Shown here in pieces: positions 30,457 through 39,522 of a stretch of 64,000 nucleotides of DNA. The first letter of the stretch is position 1. Each line of letters begins with the position of its first letter. This DNA is from Nocardiopsis ansamitocini (GTDB lineage: Bacteria; Actinomycetota; Actinomycetes; Streptosporangiales; Streptosporangiaceae), in contig NZ_BSQG01000005.1 in assembly GCF_030268225.1 (NCBI RefSeq), forward strand, positions 248,001 through 312,000, written 5' to 3'. A program made the position numbers and the translations under genes. The notes under the pieces were generated by a model that was given only the letters and a program-made list of their open reading frames with translations, was not told the origin of the DNA and did no database searches.

Positions 30457-31119
30457 TCAGGCTCTGGCCGGGGTGCTGGCCAGGTCGGCGCCCAGTGCGG
30501 TGCGTGCCTGGTCGGCGAGCACCGCGACGGCGCAACGGCGGGCCGCGTAGCCGACCGCGAATCGGTGGTCCTCTGCGGTGAAGTCCGCCATCGCATCGGC
30601 GACGAAGAACACCTGGATGTCGCGCATGAACGCGTCGGCAGCCGTCAACAGGCAGCCGATGTGGGCGTAGACGCCGGTCAGGATGATCTGGTCGCGTCCG
30701 GCCTGTTCCATGCGCTGGGCAAGGTCGGTCTGCACGAACGCGCTGTAGCGCCATTTGGTGAGCAGTACGTCCTGCGGCTCGCGGGCAAGACGCTCGTCGA
30801 TGTCGGTGTGCTCGGCGACCGCCCTCATCCCGGCCCCCCAGAAGTGCTGCTCCAGCCCGCGCTCGCCCGCACTCATGCCGCCGGGTTTTGCGGTGTAGAC
30901 GACCGGGACCCCGGCGGCGCGGCAGTCCGCGCTCAGCGCACGGATGTTGGCCAGGGCGCCGTGGAGCGGCTGGGCCTCGGGGTAGGGGCGCAGGAAGTAA
31001 CGCTGCATGTCGTGCACGACGAGCAGTGCGCGCCGCGGGTCGAGGGTCCATCCGGCCCGGTTTTCGGGCAGGTCCCCCGCGCCGGGGAGCGGGTAGGGCT
31101 CGATCGTGGGCAGTGCCAT
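30457..31119 (-). CDS. Isochorismatase (EntB N-domain type)
   Basis: A 220-residue isochorismatase that follows the EntB N-terminal domain closely: ALPTIEPYPLP at the start, VVHDMQRYFL with the catalytic Asp, KWRYSAFVQT, ITGVYAHIGC-like LTGVYAHIGC, and DAFMRDIQVFFVADAMADF. It converts isochorismate to 2,3-dihydro-2,3-dihydroxybenzoate plus pyruvate. The usual C-terminal aryl carrier domain is missing and is encoded separately. ATG 31119 fits the family start; a TTG 12 bases upstream is less likely. Confidence 0.92.
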   Translation of the reverse strand: MALPTIEPYPLPGAGDLPENRAGWTLDPRRALLVVHDMQRYFLRPYPEAQPLHGALANIRALSADCRAAGVPVVYTAKPGGMSAGERGLEQHFWGAGMRAVAEHTDIDERLAREPQDVLLTKWRYSAFVQTDLAQRMEQAGRDQIILTGVYAHIGCLLTAADAFMRDIQVFFVADAMADFTAEDHRFAVGYAARRCAVAVLADQARTALGADLASTPARA

Positions 31120-31155
31120 CAGGTGGTCCAATCGCTGGGTGGAAACGAAGCGGTC

Positions 31156-32796
31156 TCAGGACTGGGCCTGGGCGGCGCGTAGACCGGCCGTGATCGCCCG
31201 GCGGAGTTCGCGCTTGGAGATCTTTCCGACGCCCGTGGCGGGGAAGCGCTCCACGAACTCGACGCGGTCGGGGATCTTGTAGGCGGCCAGCCCGCGTCCG
31301 CGCAGGAAGCGCAGCAGGACGCTCTTCGCAGGGGCCTGGGCGCGGGGAATGACGTAGGCGCACACTCGTTCGCCCAGGAAGGGGTCGGGCATCGCGACGA
31401 CGGCCGCGTCGTGCACGTCGGGGTGGGCCAGGATGTGGTTCTCGATCTCCTCGGCCGCGACCTTCTCTCCCCCGCGGTTGATCTGGTCCTTGGCCCGGCC
31501 CTCGACGACGAGGGAGCCGGCGGGGTCGCGGCGCACGATATCGCCGGTGCGGTAGAAGCCGTCGGCGGTGAAGGCAGTGGCGTTGTGCGCGTCGGCCCGG
31601 TAGTAGCCGCGGATGGTGTAGGGCCCTCGGGTGAGCAGGTGGCCGGGGGTGCCGTCGGGCACCGGGCGGTCCTGGTCGTCGACGACCAGGATCTCGTCGT
31701 CGACGCTGATCGGTCGGCCCTGCGTCCCCGTCACCACGTCCTCCGCGTCGTCGAGTCGGGTGTAGTTGACCAGGCCCTCCGCCATGCCGAAGACCTGTTG
31801 GAGCGTGCAGCCCAGAAGCGGACGCACCCGCCGGGCGGCTTCCCGGCTGAATTTGGCCCCGCCGACCTGGAGTACCTGCAACGAGGAAAGGTCGCGGTCG
31901 GACTGGGCTCCGCTCTGGACGGCGTCCAGCCACAGCAGCGCGACCGGCGGAACGACGGCGGTGATGGTGACGCGTTCGGCCTCGATGAGCGCCAGCGCCG
32001 TGGCGGGGCTGGGATCGGGCGCCAGGACGATGGTGCCCCCGGTGTGCAGGACGCCCAGAAAACCGGGCGAACTCATGGGGAAGTTGTGGGTGAGGGGCAG
32101 AGCCCCCAGGTAGACGGTTTCGGGGCCCAGGCCGCAGATGTCGGCGCTGGCGCGCACCGAATACAGGTAGTCGTCGTGGGTGCGCGGAATGAGCTTGGGA
32201 AGCCCGGTGGTGCCACCCGAAAGCTGGAAGAACGCGACGTCACCGGGGTCCGCGTCGATGAACGCGACTGCGTCGGGCTCTGCTGCGCGCACGTCGTCCA
32301 GCGCGGTGAACGCGTCGGTGTCACCGGCGACGAGGACGTGGCGCAGCGCGGGACTGGTGTCGGCGATGCCGGCCGCCATGGCCGCGTAGTCGAATCCCCC
32401 GTGGCGTCCGGGCACCGCGAGCGCGACGGCTCCGGTGGCCGTGCACAGGTGCTCGATCTCGCTGCGGCGGTGCGCGGGCAGCGCGTACACCGGCAGTGCG
32501 CCCAGCCGAAACAGCGCGAAGACCAGTTCGATGAGTTCGGGGATGTTGGGGAGTTGCACGACGACCCGGTCGCCGCGGTCCAGTCCGAGCCGGGAGAGGC
32601 CGGTGGCCAGCCGGTCGACGCGGGCGTCGAGATCGGCGTAGGTCCAGCGGCGGCCGTCTCCGACGACTGCGGGGCGGTCGGCGAAACGTTCGGCGCGTTC
32701 GCGTAGGAACGCGCCGAGGGTCTCGCCCGTCCAGTACCCGGCGGCGCGGTACCGGGCGGCGTCCGCCTCGGGCCAGGGGGTGCATCCGGCGAGCAT
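31156..32796 (-). CDS. dhbE: 2,3-dihydroxybenzoate-AMP ligase
   Basis: A 546-residue aryl-acid adenylation enzyme of the EntE/DhbE family. It has the phosphate loop [15 protein letters not shown], the substrate loop [11 protein letters not shown] and the C-terminal [13 protein letters not shown] and GKISK motifs. In that family His-Asn in HNF contacts the aryl acid. A Ser at the position equivalent to DhbE 240 (HNFPMSS) favours DHB over salicylate, which usually goes with Cys. It activates DHB and loads the ArCP. ATG 32796 gives the family's normal N-terminus. Confidence 0.95.
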   Translation of the reverse strand: MLAGCTPWPEADAARYRAAGYWTGETLGAFLRERAERFADRPAVVGDGRRWTYADLDARVDRLATGLSRLGLDRGDRVVVQLPNIPELIELVFALFRLGALPVYALPAHRRSEIEHLCTATGAVALAVPGRHGGFDYAAMAAGIADTSPALRHVLVAGDTDAFTALDDVRAAEPDAVAFIDADPGDVAFFQLSGGTTGLPKLIPRTHDDYLYSVRASADICGLGPETVYLGALPLTHNFPMSSPGFLGVLHTGGTIVLAPDPSPATALALIEAERVTITAVVPPVALLWLDAVQSGAQSDRDLSSLQVLQVGGAKFSREAARRVRPLLGCTLQQVFGMAEGLVNYTRLDDAEDVVTGTQGRPISVDDEILVVDDQDRPVPDGTPGHLLTRGPYTIRGYYRADAHNATAFTADGFYRTGDIVRRDPAGSLVVEGRAKDQINRGGEKVAAEEIENHILAHPDVHDAAVVAMPDPFLGERVCAYVIPRAQAPAKSVLLRFLRGRGLAAYKIPDRVEFVERFPATGVGKISKRELRRAITAGLRAAQAQS

Positions 32797-32835
32797 GGTC
32801 GAACCGGCCTTTCGTAGGGGCGTCGGGCGAGAGGG

Positions 32836-34017
32836 TCAGAGGGACTGGTTGATACCGAGGGCGAGCAGCAGGGTGCGCAGCTTGGCGGAGGTTTCCGCGA
32901 GCTCGGCCTCGGGGTCGGATTCGGGCACGATGCCGCCGCCGGCGAAGAGTTCGAGGTCGCGGCCCTCGGTGTCGGCGCAGCGGATGGTGACGACCCACTC
33001 GCCGTCTCCGGCGGCATCGGTGTAACCCACCGCTCCGGTGTAGAAGCCGCGGTCGAAGGGTTCGATGCCGGTGATGGCGCGATGCGCCGCGGCCGTCGGG
33101 GTGCCGCACACGGCGGGTGTCGGGTGCAGTGCCTTGACCAGGGTGTGGGAGGGCGTGGTCGGGTCGCGCAGTTCCCCGGAGACCCGCGTGGACAGGTGCC
33201 ACATCGTGGCGGTCCCGATGAGTTCGGGCTCGGCTGGGACGTCCAGTCCTCGACAGTGGGGACGCAGCGCCTCGACGACCGCATCGACCACCACGGCGTG
33301 CTCGTAGCGGTCCTTGGCCGAGGTGAGCAGGGCGACTGCCCGCTGCTGGTCGAGGGTGGGATCGGCACTGCGCGGCGCCGATCCGGCCAAGGGGTTGGAG
33401 GTCACCGAACGGCCGCGTTTGGCCACGAGCAGTTCGGGACTGGCCCCGATCAGGGTGCGGGTCCCGGCTGCCCGTTCGGGCAGGTTCATGGCGAAGGTGA
33501 AACCGGAGCGGTCGCGCCGGGCCAGGTTGGCGAGGACCTGGGCGACGTCCACGGGCTCGCTGCCTCTCACCCTCAGGCAGCGGGCAAGGACGACCTTGCG
33601 CAGGCCCTCGCCGGAGGCGCCGGCCAGCAGTTTGAGGGCCTGCTCCACTGCGGCCACGTGTTCGGCGGGCGGGGGCACGGGGGTGATGCTCCAGGTCCCC
33701 GCGAGCGGGCGGCGCGCAACGGGTGCGGCGGCGTGGGCGGCCAACGGAGGCGCCCAGCACACGGTGCTCGGGACAACGAGGTGGGCGGGTTCGGCCGGGT
33801 CGAAAGGCAGCGCACCCATGGCGATCGGCGGTTGGGAGTCGTCGGTGTCGATGCCGCTGAGAACGGTGGGGAGGTCGTCGATCCTGGTCGCGGTGGCGAG
33901 GACTCCCTCCCCGCGGACCGCACGCGCGGCCGAGGAGAAGAAGGAATCGCCGGGCCGGTAGTGGTCGAGAAGGTCGCCGGCCGTAGAGGCGCTGGTGACG
34001 ACACGCTGTTGGGGCAC
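32836..34017 (-). CDS. dhbC: Isochorismate synthase
   Basis: A 393-residue chorismate-using enzyme of the EntC/DhbC/MenF family. Motifs include KVVLARCLRV, LIGASPELLV, NPLAGSAPR, LHPTPAVCGTP, FDRGFYTGAVGY and the C-terminal AGGGIVPESDPEAEL that carries metal-binding Glu residues. It makes isochorismate, the first committed step to DHB. The start is GTG 34017. It lies 115 bases after the DHB dehydrogenase, the widest gap in the operon. Confidence 0.95.
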   Translation of the reverse strand: MPQQRVVTSASTAGDLLDHYRPGDSFFSSAARAVRGEGVLATATRIDDLPTVLSGIDTDDSQPPIAMGALPFDPAEPAHLVVPSTVCWAPPLAAHAAAPVARRPLAGTWSITPVPPPAEHVAAVEQALKLLAGASGEGLRKVVLARCLRVRGSEPVDVAQVLANLARRDRSGFTFAMNLPERAAGTRTLIGASPELLVAKRGRSVTSNPLAGSAPRSADPTLDQQRAVALLTSAKDRYEHAVVVDAVVEALRPHCRGLDVPAEPELIGTATMWHLSTRVSGELRDPTTPSHTLVKALHPTPAVCGTPTAAAHRAITGIEPFDRGFYTGAVGYTDAAGDGEWVVTIRCADTEGRDLELFAGGGIVPESDPEAELAETSAKLRTLLLALGINQSL

Positions 34018-34132
34018 CGATTGGCCTTTCTGTGTCGGGACATGCCGGGCACCGCCGTAAGGGTGGTGGTGGGCCGGGCAGCCTGGTCCCCGCTGTGCAG
34101 CGGGGTGCTGGAGGGTCGCGTGGTGCGCGGGG

Positions 34133-34912
34133 TCAGCGCAGGGCGGCTCCGCCGTCGACGTAGAGGTCGTGCATGGTGATGTGTCGGGCTGCGTCGGAGG
34201 CCAGGAAGCAGACGGCCGCGGCGATGTCGCCCGGGTCGGCGATCCTGCCCAACGGGATGCCGACCTTGTAGGAGGCGGGGTCGCCGGCGACGACGTCGGG
34301 GGTGCCCGTGGCGCCGTTCATGCCGTGCAGCATCGGGGTGTCGGTCGATCCGGGGGAGACCACGTTGCAGCGGATCCCGTGTGGGGCCAGCTCCAGGCCC
34401 AGCGATTTGGTGAAGGCGACCGCTGCGGCTTTGGACGCGGCGTAGGCGGCCATGTTCGCGCGGGGCACGCCCGCGGCGTTGGAGGCGACGGTGATGATCT
34501 GTCCCCTGCGGCGCGGCCGCATCAACCGGGCCGCTGCCCTGGAAACGGTGAAGACGCCGGTCGCGTTGACGGCGAGCATCGCGGCCCAGTCGGCGTCGGT
34601 GCACTCGGTGACCGGACCGGTGCGCAGGATCCCGGCGACGTTGACGGCCAGGTCGACGGCGCCGAGGTCGCGTTCGATGCGCTCCAGGAGGGAGTCGACC
34701 TGCCGAGGATCGGTGACGTCGGCGGGGTAGGCGCAGATGGTGGCCTCGGCGCCGGTCCGGTCGGCACCGGACGCCTCGATCCGGTGGGGATCGATGTCGA
34801 CCGCGGCAACGGTGGCACCCTCGTCGGCGAGTGCTGCGGCGACCGCTCTGCCGATCCCCTGCCCCGCACCGGTGACCAGGGCGATCGACCCATCGATCCC
34901 GTTCCGGCCCAC
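34133..34912 (-). CDS. dhbA: 2,3-dihydro-2,3-dihydroxybenzoate dehydrogenase
   Basis: A 259-residue short-chain dehydrogenase of the EntA/DhbA type: TGAGQGIGRAV for NAD binding (about 15-25), NVAGI, the Ser and Y-x3-K active site (VASNAAG; YAASKAA), and RCNVVSPGSTDTPM. It forms DHB from the isochorismatase product. It is the first gene of the siderophore operon. It starts at GTG 34912 with GGGGGAGA immediately upstream, just downstream of the double iron box. Confidence 0.93.
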   Translation of the reverse strand: MGRNGIDGSIALVTGAGQGIGRAVAAALADEGATVAAVDIDPHRIEASGADRTGAEATICAYPADVTDPRQVDSLLERIERDLGAVDLAVNVAGILRTGPVTECTDADWAAMLAVNATGVFTVSRAAARLMRPRRRGQIITVASNAAGVPRANMAAYAASKAAAVAFTKSLGLELAPHGIRCNVVSPGSTDTPMLHGMNGATGTPDVVAGDPASYKVGIPLGRIADPGDIAAAVCFLASDAARHITMHDLYVDGGAALR

Positions 34913-34951
34913 ATCTCCCCCTATGGTTTTTGCGCAGCATTTTGCACAGCC

Positions 34952-34979
34952 TTGCCTTACTAAGGCAATGCTTACCTAA
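34952..34979 (-). promoter_or_regulatory. Overlapping double iron box of the siderophore operon
   Basis: TTGCCTTA-C-TAAGGCAA (34952-34968) is a perfect dyad. It overlaps TAAGGCAATGCTTACCTAA (34961-34979), which matches the iron-box consensus at 14 of 19 positions. It sits 40 bases before the first gene of the 24.6-kb operon. The remaining intergenic bases up to 35158 show nothing further. Confidence 0.88.
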
Positions 34980-35158
34980 GCAACTGTGTGCAAGTGTCGA
35001 TTGACGGAGCGCGCGGTGTCAAGACGAGAAAGGTTCGCAAAAGTGACGATCAGCCATAAAAAGTGCACAGGACAGTGTCTGAGAAATCACGTTTGAAACC
35101 ACCGTGCAACATGCTCGTCACACGGGCGGTCGTCGACAGCGGGCCGGGAAAACCCTGT

Positions 35159-36334
35159 TCAGCGCTCTTCCAGGCGGGGAAAAACCACTTTCTTGAGCAA
35201 CAGGGTGACCGCGGCGGCGGTGGGGATCGCGATCAGTGCGCCCACCAGACCGAGCAGCGCACCGCCCAGCAACGCGGCGGTGATGGTCACGGTGGGCGCG
35301 ACGTCCACCGAGCGCTGCATCACCCGGGGCGCGATCACATAACTCTCGATCTGTTGGTACACCAGGAAAAAGGCCAGGGTGAGCAACCCGAGCCGCAGGT
35401 CGCCGATCCCCACCACGAGCGAGGCCGCCAGCGCGCCGAGGGTGGTGCCGATCAGCGGGATGAGCGCGGTGACTCCGACGACGAGGGCCAGGGTGAGTGC
35501 GTAGTCGGAGCCGATGAGCATCAAGAAGACGAAGGCGACCAGCCCACTGATCAGCGCGATCAGCAGCTGTCCGCCGATGTAGCTGCCGATGCGCTCCAGG
35601 ATCTCGTCCCCCAGTTCGCGCACCCTTTCGCGGCGCGACCGCGGCACCAACCGGTAGGCGACCTCGGTGATGCCGGGGAGCGAGGACATGAAGAACAGCG
35701 TCAGGATGAGCACGGTGAAGGTGGCCACCAGCGAGTTGACCACTACCTGGCCGACCCCGACGAGCCCGCCGAAGAGCTGCTGCCCGAAGTCGGGACTGAC
35801 GACCGCCTTCTGGAGATGACTGAGGATCTTGAATCGCTCGTCGAGGTCGGCGACGAACTTGTTGTCCTGTAGCTCCTGGATGTAGCGGGGCGCGTCCGCA
35901 GCGATACCGGCGACCTGCTGGGTGAGCGGCGGGACGATCGCCCAGACGAATCCGCCGGCCAGGACCACCAGACCCACGCACACAGCCACGATCGCCGCCC
36001 AGCGCGGGAGCAGACGACGCCTCAAAAATTCGATCATCGGATTGAGGCCGACCGCCAGGAAGAGCGCGACCAGAATGTAGATGAGGATGGCGCGCGCCTG
36101 GACCAGCGCTTGAGCGAGCAGCCACGCCGTCAGCACGCCCAGCGCACCGGTGAAGCCGATGGCGAAGTAATTGTTGCGGCGCCGGGGTTCGGGACGGTCG
36201 GCGGGGCCGGGCGGCCCGACGGGTGCGACCGGACCACCGGGGGCGGCCGGGCGCCCCGCAGTACTTCCACCGACGGCGGCCGGGGGCACGGAAGGCGTGG
36301 CTCCCACGGTCTCTTGTCCGCTGTCCGCCGCCAT
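35159..36334 (-). CDS. AI-2E family (UPF0118) membrane protein
   Basis: A 391-residue AI-2E/TqsA-family integral membrane protein. It has a Pro/Gly-rich cytoplasmic N-terminus (residues 1-55) and about eight membrane segments with the central extracytoplasmic region (about 130-210). The C-terminal part carries the family's [17 protein letters not shown] and YVIAPRVM segments. The family exports small molecules or ions (autoinducer-2, Na+); the substrate here is not known. GGAG precedes the ATG by nine bases. A second paralogue lies at 52084-53367. Confidence 0.85.
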   Translation of the reverse strand: MAADSGQETVGATPSVPPAAVGGSTAGRPAAPGGPVAPVGPPGPADRPEPRRRNNYFAIGFTGALGVLTAWLLAQALVQARAILIYILVALFLAVGLNPMIEFLRRRLLPRWAAIVAVCVGLVVLAGGFVWAIVPPLTQQVAGIAADAPRYIQELQDNKFVADLDERFKILSHLQKAVVSPDFGQQLFGGLVGVGQVVVNSLVATFTVLILTLFFMSSLPGITEVAYRLVPRSRRERVRELGDEILERIGSYIGGQLLIALISGLVAFVFLMLIGSDYALTLALVVGVTALIPLIGTTLGALAASLVVGIGDLRLGLLTLAFFLVYQQIESYVIAPRVMQRSVDVAPTVTITAALLGGALLGLVGALIAIPTAAAVTLLLKKVVFPRLEER

Positions 36335-36442
36335 GAGCCGCCCTCTCCAGCACCGGGATCGACTCACAACCTAACCGAGCCGGCCCCCGACCCGCCGGAA
36401 GGCCGAGCGGCGATTCTTCTCGGAGTCGCCCCTCTTCCAATT

Positions 36443-36459
36443 ATGAAAATGGTTTTCAT
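36443..36459 (+). promoter_or_regulatory. Zur box before rpmB-rpsN
   Basis: ATGAAAA-TGG-TTTTCAT is a near-perfect match to the Zur palindrome TGAAAATGATTTTCA. It sits about 50 bases before the L28 gene, so expression under zinc starvation is expected. Confidence 0.88.
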
Positions 36460-36509
36460 TTTAGTAAGCTGGGGCTTCCCACCCCCGTTCCCCCGAGAGG
36501 AGCAATCCG

Positions 36510-36746
36510 ATGTCCCAGGTCTGCCAGGTGACGGGCAAAGCGCCCGCGTTCGGCAACAACGTCTCCCACTCGAACCGGCGCACCAAGCGCCGTTTCGACC
36601 CGAACATCCAGGTCAAGCGGTACTGGCTACCCAGCGAACAGCGCTACATCCGGCTGCGCCTGAGCACCAAGGGCATTCGTGTCATCGACGCACAAGGCAT
36701 CGAACGCGTGGTGGCGGGCATGCGCGCCCGTGGCACAAAGATCTAG
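36510..36746 (+). CDS. rpmB: Ribosomal protein L28, zinc-free paralogue
   Basis: A 78-residue L28 (CQVTGKAP...[14 protein letters not shown]...[12 protein letters not shown]). It has a single Cys and lacks the paired Cys motifs of the zinc-binding form, so it is the 'C-minus' alternative. Under zinc limitation such proteins replace the zinc-bearing copies in the large subunit and free zinc. AGGAG precedes the ATG. A Zur box is upstream and the S14 gene follows after eight bases. Confidence 0.92.
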   Translation: MSQVCQVTGKAPAFGNNVSHSNRRTKRRFDPNIQVKRYWLPSEQRYIRLRLSTKGIRVIDAQGIERVVAGMRARGTKI

Positions 36747-36754
36747 GAGCCACC

Positions 36755-37060
36755 GTGGCGAAGAAAAGCACGATCGCCCGCAACGACCGGCGCTCCCTCG
36801 TCGTGGCGCGCCATGCCGGGCGTCGCGCCGAACTGAAGCGGATCATCAAGGCCCCCGACACCGATCCGCGGACACGGGCCGAAGCCGTTCTGGCACTGGG
36901 CCGCCAACCGCGCGACGCCAGCACGACCCGACTGCGCAACCGCGACTCCGTAGACGGCCGCCCGCGCGGGCACCTGCGCAGATTCGGGCTGTCGCGCATC
37001 CGCTTCCGCGAGATGGCCCATCGCGGCGAGCTGCCCGGAGTCACCAAGTCCAGCTGGTAG
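36755..37060 (+). CDS. rpsN: Ribosomal protein S14, zinc-free paralogue
   Basis: A 101-residue S14 of the long, cysteine-free type ([12 protein letters not shown]...[12 protein letters not shown]...[33 protein letters not shown]). The zinc-binding S14 is about 61 residues with CxxC pairs, so this is the alternative form. It starts at GTG 36755 with AGGAG overlapping the L28 stop, so the two genes are coupled under one Zur box. Confidence 0.93.
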   Translation: MAKKSTIARNDRRSLVVARHAGRRAELKRIIKAPDTDPRTRAEAVLALGRQPRDASTTRLRNRDSVDGRPRGHLRRFGLSRIRFREMAHRGELPGVTKSSW

Positions 37061-37083
37061 TGCCCTTTGACAGCGCCGGATCT

Positions 37084-37119
37084 CCGGATGACCCACCACG
37101 ATCGCGGCGGGCCATCCGG
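37084..37119. terminator. Bidirectional hairpin between rpsN and rpsR
   Basis: CCGGATG (37084-37090) pairs with CATCCGG (37113-37119), with additional CCC/GGG pairing inside. It separates two convergent Zur-linked operons. Confidence 0.7.
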
Positions 37120-37123
37120 CTTC

Positions 37124-37378
37124 TCAGCGACGGGCAGCAGACGTACCGTCGGTATTGGGATAGGGCAGCAGGGCCATCTCACGGGCGTTCTTGACCGCTG
37201 CCGCTAGCAGCCGCTGCTGGCAGGCGGTCAGCCGGGTGACCCTGCGACTGCGGATCTTGCCGCGGTCGGAGATGAACGTACGCAGCAGGGCGACGTCCTT
37301 GTAGTCGATGGAGGTCACACCGTGCAGCGGATTGGCGAAACGGTGCGGTGCGCGCTGGGGACGTGGACGGGGAGTCAT
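37124..37378 (-). CDS. rpsR: Ribosomal protein S18, zinc-free paralogue
   Basis: An 84-residue S18 ([58 protein letters not shown], abridged by motif) with only one Cys, in the ACQQR helix, and none of the CxxC pairs of the zinc form. It lies 56 bases after the Mrf-like gene on the same strand and should share its Zur box. Together with L28 and S14 it makes up part of the 'C-minus' ribosome set. I saw no L31 or L33 paralogue in the window. Confidence 0.9.
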   Translation of the reverse strand: MTPRPRPQRAPHRFANPLHGVTSIDYKDVALLRTFISDRGKIRSRRVTRLTACQQRLLAAAVKNAREMALLPYPNTDGTSAARR

Positions 37379-37434
37379 ACGGCCTTCTCTTTCCTCTTTG
37401 CAGGTCACGGGAGAATCGGTCCGGAGCACGGTTC

Positions 37435-38616
37435 TCAGGAGACCGCGTCGAGTACTTCGGCGAAGGGGTCCTCGGCAGCGGGCCACTCGCGCGCCGCCTC
37501 CTCCAGCTCGGCCTCGGTGAGCAAGCAGGAGTCCAACAGCTCGACCAGCCGCCCGGCATCCAGACCGATCCCGGTGAAGGACAGGCACTGGCAGCGGTCC
37601 CCGGCGGTGGGATGCCAGTCCAGCCGCGCGGCGATACGACGCTGCTCGGGTACCAGGTCCCAGGCGGCGTCGGGCAGCGCCGCCAACCACGGGCCGGCGG
37701 TCTCCATGGCCAGCGAGGTCCCGCTCGCATCCCAGACCAGCAGCGTGTCGGGACGACTGGCCAGCCAGAACCGCCCCCGACTGCGCAACCCCGCACCCAC
37801 CACGTCGTCGAGCGCGGCGTGCAGCCTGCCGGGGTGCAAAGGACGCGAACGCCGCCAGGTGACGGTACGCACCTGACCCGTCTCGCAGAAGTCCAGGGGC
37901 TGGACGCATGCCGGGTCCAACCGTGCAGCAGCGGCGACGGCGTCGAAGCGACCGCCCGCGAGCGCGGCGAGCCGGCCCCGGTCGGGGGCGATGATCGCTG
38001 CGGCGGGGTTGAGCTGGCTGAGCACTGCCGTGCACTGCTCGGTCAGTTCCGGAGCGCGCTCGCCTCCGTGCAGTACCAACGCGGTGGGGTATTCCACCTG
38101 CCGGCTGAGCACCTCGGCGACCGTACGGTCGTCCTGGAGAGCGATGTCCAGACCGCGATCGCACATGTCGTCGCCGGAGGTCAGATCGGCGACCAACAGT
38201 TCGGCGTCCACGACGGTGACCGCGGCTTCCACCGTCAACCAGTCGGCGATGGGGCTCCGGTTGACCTCGGCCATCGTCAACGCCTCGACGATGGCGCGGG
38301 GCTCGACACCGTCCCACGCCTCCACGACATAGAGAGCGGCCTCCCCCTGCGCCGCGAGCTTCAGGAGGAGGGGGACGAGGTCCTCGCGCAGAGTGCAGGA
38401 GACGCAGGCGTGCACCAGGTCGACGCGCTGACGGTCGCGCTCGCCCCAACGGTCGCGCACCACCCGGTGGACGACCCCCTCCGTGATACCGGTGAGATCG
38501 TGGTGCACCGCAACTGCGTCGGGCATCCCGTACAGGAACTCGTCCACCGCGTACGAGCGCGCCGCGCGGTGCAACCCCGCGACGACAACCACTCGGGCGG
38601 CCGTGGCCTGTGGCAT
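37435..38616 (-). CDS. mrf: Mrf-like protein (Rv0106 family, COG0523-related without P-loop)
   Basis: A 393-residue protein. It shares with mycobacterial Rv0106/Mrf the blocks [16 protein letters not shown] and [12 protein letters not shown], then [12 protein letters not shown] and AGPWLAALP. Mrf is the recruitment factor that brings the hibernation protein Mpy to zinc-free ribosomes in mycobacteria. The protein derives from COG0523 GTPases, but the expected GxxGxGKT loop is [16 protein letters not shown] here, so nucleotide binding by a P-loop looks lost. I chose ATG 38616 (GAAGG five bases upstream) because the longer frame to 38670 runs through the Zur box. No Mpy gene is in the window. 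Confidence 0.78.
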   Translation of the reverse strand: MPQATAARVVVVAGLHRAARSYAVDEFLYGMPDAVAVHHDLTGITEGVVHRVVRDRWGERDRQRVDLVHACVSCTLREDLVPLLLKLAAQGEAALYVVEAWDGVEPRAIVEALTMAEVNRSPIADWLTVEAAVTVVDAELLVADLTSGDDMCDRGLDIALQDDRTVAEVLSRQVEYPTALVLHGGERAPELTEQCTAVLSQLNPAAAIIAPDRGRLAALAGGRFDAVAAAARLDPACVQPLDFCETGQVRTVTWRRSRPLHPGRLHAALDDVVGAGLRSRGRFWLASRPDTLLVWDASGTSLAMETAGPWLAALPDAAWDLVPEQRRIAARLDWHPTAGDRCQCLSFTGIGLDAGRLVELLDSCLLTEAELEEAAREWPAAEDPFAEVLDAVS

Positions 38617-38639
38617 CAGGACCTTCACTCCCCTTCGAT

Positions 38640-38654
38640 TGAAAACGATTATCA
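38640..38654 (-). promoter_or_regulatory. Zur box before the Mrf-like gene
   Basis: TGAAAACGATTATCA matches the Zur palindrome TGAAAATGATTTTCA at 13 of 15 positions. It lies 24 bases upstream of the Mrf-like ATG and could also affect the divergent protease-inhibitor gene. Confidence 0.82.
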
Positions 38655-38792
38655 TTATCTTACTGGACATCTACCCCCTCCGCGCAATGGGGCGGATTTC
38701 CAAAAAAGCGTGCGCGCTACTTTAAGTGACTGTTAAATAACACTTAGTTGTCCTTGCCGGTAGGGCGACCCATCATGACTCCGGGAGAGCTC

Positions 38793-39206
38793 GTGCGCAC
38801 GTTTTTGACCATCGCGACCGCCCTGACCGCCACCGCAGCAGCCCTGGTGACGGCATCCCCCGCGGCAGCCGCCGAGCCAGCTCTGCGATCGGCACTGGTG
38901 CTGACCACGGCAAAGGGCTCCCAGGCCGCCGACGGCCCCTTGACCGACCACCGCCGGGTGACTCTGGCCTGCCACCCCGCCGCAGTCGGCAGCCACCCCA
39001 ATTCCCGGGGGGCGTGTGCGGCGCTCAAGGCGACCAACGGTGACTTCGAGTCGCTGCCGCATCGTGGGGGCTTCTGCACCATGCAGTACGAGCCGGTGAC
39101 CGTCACCGCCCGCGGTTACTGGCTGGGTCAAGAAGTGAACTACGGCAGGGAGTTCGGCAACCCCTGCATGGCCGCCCAGGCGGCCGCCGGGGTCTTCGCC
39201 TTCTAA
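38793..39206 (+). CDS. Secreted subtilisin inhibitor-like (SSI) protein
   Basis: A 137-residue SSI-family protease inhibitor. GTG 38793 (GGGAG five bases upstream) gives a clean signal peptide, with RTFLTIATALTATAAALVTA, cleaved after SPAAAA. The mature part has the family pattern LACHPAAVGSHPNSRGACAAL, GDFESL, CTMQYEPVTVTARGYW and NPCM...GVFAF, with four Cys for two disulfides. By alignment with SSI (CPMVY), the reactive site is Met-Gln in CTMQY. That points to subtilisin- or chymotrypsin-like targets. An upstream in-frame ATG at 38775 is less likely. Confidence 0.9.
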   Translation: MRTFLTIATALTATAAALVTASPAAAAEPALRSALVLTTAKGSQAADGPLTDHRRVTLACHPAAVGSHPNSRGACAALKATNGDFESLPHRGGFCTMQYEPVTVTARGYWLGQEVNYGREFGNPCMAAQAAAGVFAF

Positions 39207-39223
39207 AACCACACCCGGGCGCG

Positions 39224-39259
39224 GACGCGGGGCGCGAGAACGTTCTCGCGCCCCGCGTC
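39224..39259 (+). terminator. Perfect 36-bp palindrome after the SSI gene
   Basis: The arms 39224-39241 and 39242-39259 are exact reverse complements with no loop (GACGCGGGGCGCGAGAAC and its complement). It lies 17 bases after the stop codon and probably terminates transcription. The lack of a T run and the zero-length centre make a protein-binding or cruciform role possible. Confidence 0.7.
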
Positions 39260-39365
39260 ATGTCACGCCCAGGCCCGGATCTGGTCGCAAGACGGCCACG
39301 ACACCTTGCGTAACCCCAGCTCCAGGAATCGAAATCCATCTGAGCACTGCATAGGTACTCAGCGA

Positions 39366-39380
39366 TTGTGCAATGCACAA
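39366..39380 (+). promoter_or_regulatory. Candidate operator of the ABC sugar operon
   Basis: TTGTGCA-A-TGCACAA is a perfect 15-bp palindrome about 140 bases before the binding-protein gene. The operon ends with an IclR-family regulator, the obvious candidate to bind it. The rest of 39260-39522 shows no gene. Confidence 0.55.
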
Positions 39381-39522
39381 CTTTGCGCGCGGGCTCTTCA
39401 AAGACTCGTCGACGGATCTATAGCTTGCCGAGCTAGAGAAAGACAGGCCGCCTCCGGGCCCCATCCCGGCCACGGCCCGTTCTCGCCACCGTCACGAACG
39501 ATCCCCGCGCCAAGGAGCTTCG

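Noticed and set aside
38617-38670. Longer start for the Mrf-like gene at 38670
   Set aside because: It would place the Zur box inside the coding sequence; ATG 38616 has a well-placed ribosome site.
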